Assembly (NCBI RefSeq): GCF_000684975.1
Contig: NZ_BAXZ01000021.1
Coordinates: 1-64,000, forward strand
Origin: Paraburkholderia acidipaludis NBRC 101816
GTDB lineage: Bacteria > Pseudomonadota > Gammaproteobacteria > Burkholderiales > Burkholderiaceae
Reading direction: 5' to 3'
Length of the DNA: 64,000 bases
In this document: positions 60,645 to 64,000 of the stretch, piece after piece
Numbering within the stretch: the stretch's first letter is position 1
Layout of the letters: each line of letters begins with the position of its first letter
Notes under the pieces: model-generated
The model's database searches: none
Told to the model about the DNA's origin: nothing
The model's input: only the letters and a program-made list of their open reading frames with translations
Program-made: the position numbers and the translations under genes

Positions 60645-62185
60645 TGAGTGCGCTCCCGCTGCAATCCATTCCGGACGACGTGGTGCTGTCGGCGCGCGAC
60701 ATCGTCAAGTCGTACGGCGGCGTGCACGCCCTGAAGGGGGTGAACTTCGACATCCGGCGCGGCAAGGTGACCACCCTGTTCGGCGAGAACGGCGCGGGCA
60801 AATCGACGCTGATGAAGATCCTGGCCGGCGTGGAGACGCCGACGTCGGGGCATATCGAACTCGACGGAGAACGCATCGCTTTTTCCTCGGCGAACGACGC
60901 GCGCGACCACGGCATCTCGATCATCCACCAGGAGCTGAGCCTCGCGCCCAATCTGAGCGTGCGCGACAACATCTTCATGGGCCGCGAACTGCGCGCCGCC
61001 ATGGGCGTCAATTTTGCCGAGGAAGCGCGGCAAACGAGGGATCTCATGGTTTCCCTCGACGAGGAGCAGATCGACCCGCTGACCCTCGTTCAGGACCTGC
61101 GGCTGGGCCAGCAGCAGGTGGTCGAAATTGCCCGGGCGCTTTCGATCGACTCGCGCATCCTCATCATGGACGAGCCGACTTCGGCGCTGAGCGCTTCCGA
61201 GGTGGAAGTGCTGTTCAAGGTGATCCGCGACCTGACGAGCCGCGGCGTGTCGATCGTCTACATCTCGCATCACCTCGAAGAGGCGCTGCAGATCACCGAC
61301 TACGCCGTGGTGCTGCGCGACGGCAGGATTACCGCGACGGCCGAAGCGAGCGAGATCGATCTGGGCTGGATCGTGCGCAACATGGTGGGCGAGAACTTCG
61401 ATCTTGGCTCGCCGCCCACGGGCTATGCGTTCGGCGAGGTCGCGCTCGCGATCGAGGACGTGAGCGTTGCCGACCCGTCCGGAGCCGGCATTTCCGTGGT
61501 CGATCACCTGTCGCTGCGGGTGCGCGCGGGCGAGATCGTCTGCATTTACGGACTGATGGGGGCGGGGCGCACGGAACTGCTCGAAGCCGTCGCCGGCCGC
61601 CATCCGACGACCGGCGGCAAGATCCTGCTCGAAGGCGAGGACCTTGCCTCGCTGAGCATCGCCGGGCGCATTGCGCGGGGCCTCGTGCTGGTGCCGGAGG
61701 ATCGTCAGCGCGACGGTCTTGTCCAGACCATGACCGTTGGCACCAACCTTTCGCTCGCGAGCATCCGCAGCTTCGTGCGGGGGCTGTTGCTTTCCTCTTT
61801 CCGCGAACACGAGCTCGTTGGCCAGTCGATTCGCAACGTGCGCGTCAAGACCTCGGGACCGGGGGCGGTGATCGGCTCCCTCTCGGGCGGCAATCAGCAA
61901 AAGGTCGTGATCGGGAAGATGCTGGCCACGCAGCCCAAAGTCATCTTGCTCGACGAGCCCAGCCGCGGCATCGATATCGGCGCGAAGGCCGAAGTCTTCC
62001 GCCTGCTTGCCGAGAGCGCCGCGCAGGGTCTCGCCGTGCTGTTTTCCACATCGGAAGTTGCCGAATGCCTGAGCATCGCGCATCGCATTGTCGTCATGCG
62101 GCGGGGCCGGATTTCCGCGGAGTTCGGCACCGATGCCACCAAAGACCAGATCATGGCCGCCTCCGGCGAAGCCGTGGCGATCTGA
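60641..62185 (+). CDS. Sugar/polyol ABC transporter ATPase (two ABC domains)
   Basis: The 514-residue protein has two fused ATPase domains of the RbsA/MglA type. Domain 1: Walker A GENGAGKSTLMKIL, signature LRLGQQQVVEIARAL, Walker B ILIMDEPTSAL, H-loop ISHHLEE. Domain 2: degenerate Walker A (GLMGAGRTELLEAV), LSGGNQQKVVIGKML, VILLDEPSRGID. ATG 60641 overlaps the DUF2291 stop; ATG 60644 is equally possible. It energises import of the tetritol (EryE-like). Confidence 0.92.
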   Translation: MMSALPLQSIPDDVVLSARDIVKSYGGVHALKGVNFDIRRGKVTTLFGENGAGKSTLMKILAGVETPTSGHIELDGERIAFSSANDARDHGISIIHQELSLAPNLSVRDNIFMGRELRAAMGVNFAEEARQTRDLMVSLDEEQIDPLTLVQDLRLGQQQVVEIARALSIDSRILIMDEPTSALSASEVEVLFKVIRDLTSRGVSIVYISHHLEEALQITDYAVVLRDGRITATAEASEIDLGWIVRNMVGENFDLGSPPTGYAFGEVALAIEDVSVADPSGAGISVVDHLSLRVRAGEIVCIYGLMGAGRTELLEAVAGRHPTTGGKILLEGEDLASLSIAGRIARGLVLVPEDRQRDGLVQTMTVGTNLSLASIRSFVRGLLLSSFREHELVGQSIRNVRVKTSGPGAVIGSLSGGNQQKVVIGKMLATQPKVILLDEPSRGIDIGAKAEVFRLLAESAAQGLAVLFSTSEVAECLSIAHRIVVMRRGRISAEFGTDATKDQIMAASGEAVAI

Positions 62186-62211
62186 TCGTCGAGATGTATG
62201 GAGATTTGAAC

Positions 62212-63297
62212 GTGAACGACGCCGCCAAGCCTTCCCATTCAACGACCCACGCGAGCCGCTTCGGCTCCGGATTCGACATCGGCAAGATGCTGCTGGAGGG
62301 ACGAGCCTTCTTCGCGCTGATCGCGATCGTCATCCTCTTCTCGTCGCTTTCGCCGAACTATTTCTCGCTCGAGAACTTCCTGACGATGGCCTCGCACGTG
62401 GCCATCTACGGCATTCTCGCGATCGGCATGCTGCTCGTGATCATCAACGGCGGCATCGATCTGTCGGTGGGTTCGACGCTCGGCTTGTCCGGCGTGGTGG
62501 CCGGATTCCTCATGCAGGGCGTGACGCTGAACCTGTTCGGCGCCGTGCTGTATCCGGCGGTCTGGGTGGTCGTGGTGCTGTGCTGCCTGCTCGGCGCGTT
62601 CATCGGCCTCGTCAACGGCGTGCTCATCGCGCGGTTCAAGGTGCCGGCTTTCGTCGCCACGCTCGGGGTGATGTACGTCGTGCGTGGCCTGGCACTCCTG
62701 ATGACCAACGGCCTGACCTACAACAATCTCGGCGGCCGTGCGGACCTGGGCAACACGGGATTCAACTGGCTCGGCTTCGATCGTCTGTTCGGCATTCCCG
62801 TTGGCGTGCTGATTCTGGTGGTCATCGCGCTGCTCGGCGGCATCCTCTTGAGCCGCACGCCGTTCGGCCGCTGGCTCTACGCTTCGGGCGGCAACGAGCG
62901 CGCCGCCGAGCTTTCCGGTGTGCCGGTGAAGAAAGTGCAGATCAGCGTCTACATGCTCTCGGGCGTCTGCGCGGCCATCGCCGGCTTGATCCTGTCGTCG
63001 CAGCTCACTTCCGCCGGTCCGACGGCCGGCACGACCTACGAACTGACGGCCATCGCCGCCGTGGTCATCGGCGGTGCGCGGCTGACGGGCGGCACCGGCA
63101 ACATTCGCGGCACCCTGCTCGGGGCCTTCGTGATCGGCTTTCTTTCCGACGGCCTCGTCATCATCGGCATCTCCTCGTATTGGCAGACCGTGTTCACCGG
63201 GGCCGTCATCGTGCTCGCGGTGCTGCTCAATGCCATTCAGTATCGCCGCCGCGTCAAGCGTCCCGCGCCGACCGGCAGCCAACCCACTTCCGCGTAA
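62212..63297 (+). CDS. Sugar/polyol ABC transporter permease
   Basis: I chose GTG 62212 because TGGAGA lies 9 nt upstream; ATG 62194 is the alternative. The 361-residue protein has about 8-10 helices and the family motif NGGIDLSVGSTLGLSGVVAGF, then GLVNGVLIARFKVPAFVATLGVMYVVRGL and IAAVVIGGARLTGGTGNIRGTLLGA. It is an RbsC-type permease (EryF-like) working with the ATPase and binding protein on either side. Confidence 0.92.
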   Translation: MNDAAKPSHSTTHASRFGSGFDIGKMLLEGRAFFALIAIVILFSSLSPNYFSLENFLTMASHVAIYGILAIGMLLVIINGGIDLSVGSTLGLSGVVAGFLMQGVTLNLFGAVLYPAVWVVVVLCCLLGAFIGLVNGVLIARFKVPAFVATLGVMYVVRGLALLMTNGLTYNNLGGRADLGNTGFNWLGFDRLFGIPVGVLILVVIALLGGILLSRTPFGRWLYASGGNERAAELSGVPVKKVQISVYMLSGVCAAIAGLILSSQLTSAGPTAGTTYELTAIAAVVIGGARLTGGTGNIRGTLLGAFVIGFLSDGLVIIGISSYWQTVFTGAVIVLAVLLNAIQYRRRVKRPAPTGSQPTSA

Positions 63298-63388
63298 GGC
63301 GTCGGCAACGCTCGAACTGCGCCGCCGGCTTGCGGGAAGCATGTCAGACCCAGACGCCATCACTAACCGAACAAAGAGACCGACTACC

Positions 63389-64000
63389 ATGATTACCAAA
63401 AGACATACCTTGATGCTCCTTGCGCTCGCCGTCGCCATGCCCCTGTTCGCGGGGCAGGCCCAGGCGCAGAACCACGGGCTCATGACCATCATCGTCAACG
63501 ATCCCGCGAACCCCTACTGGCTGACCGAAGGCAAGGTCGCCGCGGCCGAGGCGCAAAAGCTCGGCTATACCGCGAACGTCGCGGCGTCGAAAGGCGACAC
63601 CAACACCGAGAGCCAGTTGATCGACACCGCGATCACCAACAAGTCGGTTGCGATCATTCTCGATCCGGCGAATGCCAGCGGGTCCATTGGCGCGGTCAAG
63701 AAGGCCGTCGCCGCCAATATCCCCGTCTTCCTCGTCAATGCCGAGATCAACCAGGAGGGCATCGCCAAGGCGCAGCTCGTTTCGAACAACGCGCAAGGTG
63801 CGGCACTGGGCGCCCAGCAGTGGGTGAAGGACGTCGGTTCGAAGGGCAACTATGTGGAGCTGCTGGGCGCGCCGTCCGACAACAACGCGGCCACGCGTTC
63901 CAATGGCTACCGCTCGGTGCTCAGCCAGTATCCGGACCTGAAGGAAGTCGGATCGCAGGTCGCCAACTGGGATCGCACCCAGGGCTTTAACGCGACGCAG
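63389..64000 (+). CDS. Periplasmic sugar/polyol-binding protein (3' end outside window)
   Basis: The gene starts at ATG 63389 and runs past base 64000; 204 codons are visible. A signal peptide (LMLLALAVAMPLFAGQAQAQ) is followed by the RbsB-type fold: MTIIVNDPANPYWLTEGKVAAAEAQKLGY, ILDPANASGSIGAVKKAVAANIPVFLVNAEI and VELLGAPSDNNAATRSNGYR. It would capture the polyol in the periplasm (EryG-like) and hand it to the permease. Confidence 0.92.
   Translation, partial: MITKRHTLMLLALAVAMPLFAGQAQAQNHGLMTIIVNDPANPYWLTEGKVAAAEAQKLGYTANVAASKGDTNTESQLIDTAITNKSVAIILDPANASGSIGAVKKAVAANIPVFLVNAEINQEGIAKAQLVSNNAQGAALGAQQWVKDVGSKGNYVELLGAPSDNNAATRSNGYRSVLSQYPDLKEVGSQVANWDRTQGFNATQ

Noticed and set aside
1..64000. 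CRISPR arrays, complete insertion sequences, prophage or rRNA genes
   Set aside because: No regularly spaced repeats, transposase or integrase genes, phage structural cluster or rRNA-like sequence was recognised. The T6SS repeats are explained by duplication.

Overview
The window is high-GC, densely coded DNA of beta-proteobacterial type. The gene content points to Burkholderia sensu lato (Paraburkholderia/Burkholderia/Caballeronia): type VI secretion VgrG and PAAR genes, the DUF3300/DUF2950 pair, RND/EmrAB-type efflux with a NodT-like outer-membrane factor, many LysR/AraC/MarR regulators, and sugar-acid and polyol catabolic operons. The genus is inferred; no rRNA or core phylogenetic marker is present. 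Both ends cut genes: a vgrG at base 1 and a periplasmic binding protein at base 64000.

Layout. (1) 1-8.75 kb: a T6SS effector locus. A 5'-truncated 'evolved' VgrG carries a C-terminal zinc-peptidase-like domain and overlaps a secreted, probably periplasmic, immunity-like gene. A PAAR gene and a membrane-protein gene follow. The block is then repeated as an incomplete second copy: a headless VgrG effector module, a paralogous immunity-like gene and a PAAR stub. Constant parts are near-identical and recognition parts have diverged. (2) 9.0-12.9 kb: a candidate Fur box, TonB siderophore receptor, PiuC-type hydroxylase and PepSY membrane protein. (3) 12.9-15.4 kb: cobF, a LysE exporter and an AraC regulator. 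(4) 15.6-19.65 kb: a compact, unusual chemosensory operon (HAMP/Hpt/ATPase kinase, MCP-like signalling protein, CheX-like protein, CheY). (5) 19.7-24 kb: a YdeP-type molybdopterin oxidoreductase divergent from a MocR regulator and a small winged-helix gene. (6) 24-33.4 kb: LysR; a MarR-EmrA-EmrB-NodT efflux operon; AraC; an AhpD-like protein; a thiolase with a second MarR. Three near-identical palindromes of the form TGTGCATATGCACA link the two MarR loci. (7) 33.5-40.1 kb: TAXI-family protein, DUF3300, DUF2950, a SYLF/YSC84 lipoprotein and a chemoreceptor. (8) 40.2-47.7 kb: a sugar-diacid catabolic operon (LysR; GarD; a DapA-family dehydratase; an aldehyde dehydrogenase; an MFS carrier; a HIBADH-type reductase), then tRNA-Val(GAC). 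(9) 47.9-51.2 kb: a non-canonical NRAMP transporter with a long leader. The leader holds an MgtL-like proline/aspartate-rich leader peptide and a strong overlapping stem-loop. A second leader-peptide/hairpin unit, reading the other way, precedes a small membrane protein. (10) 51.3-64 kb: an OprB porin, then an erythritol-type operon (eryD, eryA, eryB, eryC, dhaK, dhaL, DUF2291, ABC ATPase, permease, binding protein).

How it works together. The diacid operon would import a hexarate and convert it through 5-dehydro-4-deoxyglucarate and 2-oxoglutarate semialdehyde to 2-oxoglutarate. The ery operon would import a tetritol, phosphorylate it, oxidise it and isomerise it; DhaK/DhaL add a ketose-kinase step. 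The most novel signals are the modular effector/immunity duplication at 1-8.6 kb and the leader-controlled, Met-less NRAMP transporter at 48-50.4 kb. Almost all long antisense ORFs here are GC-driven shadows and are left out.
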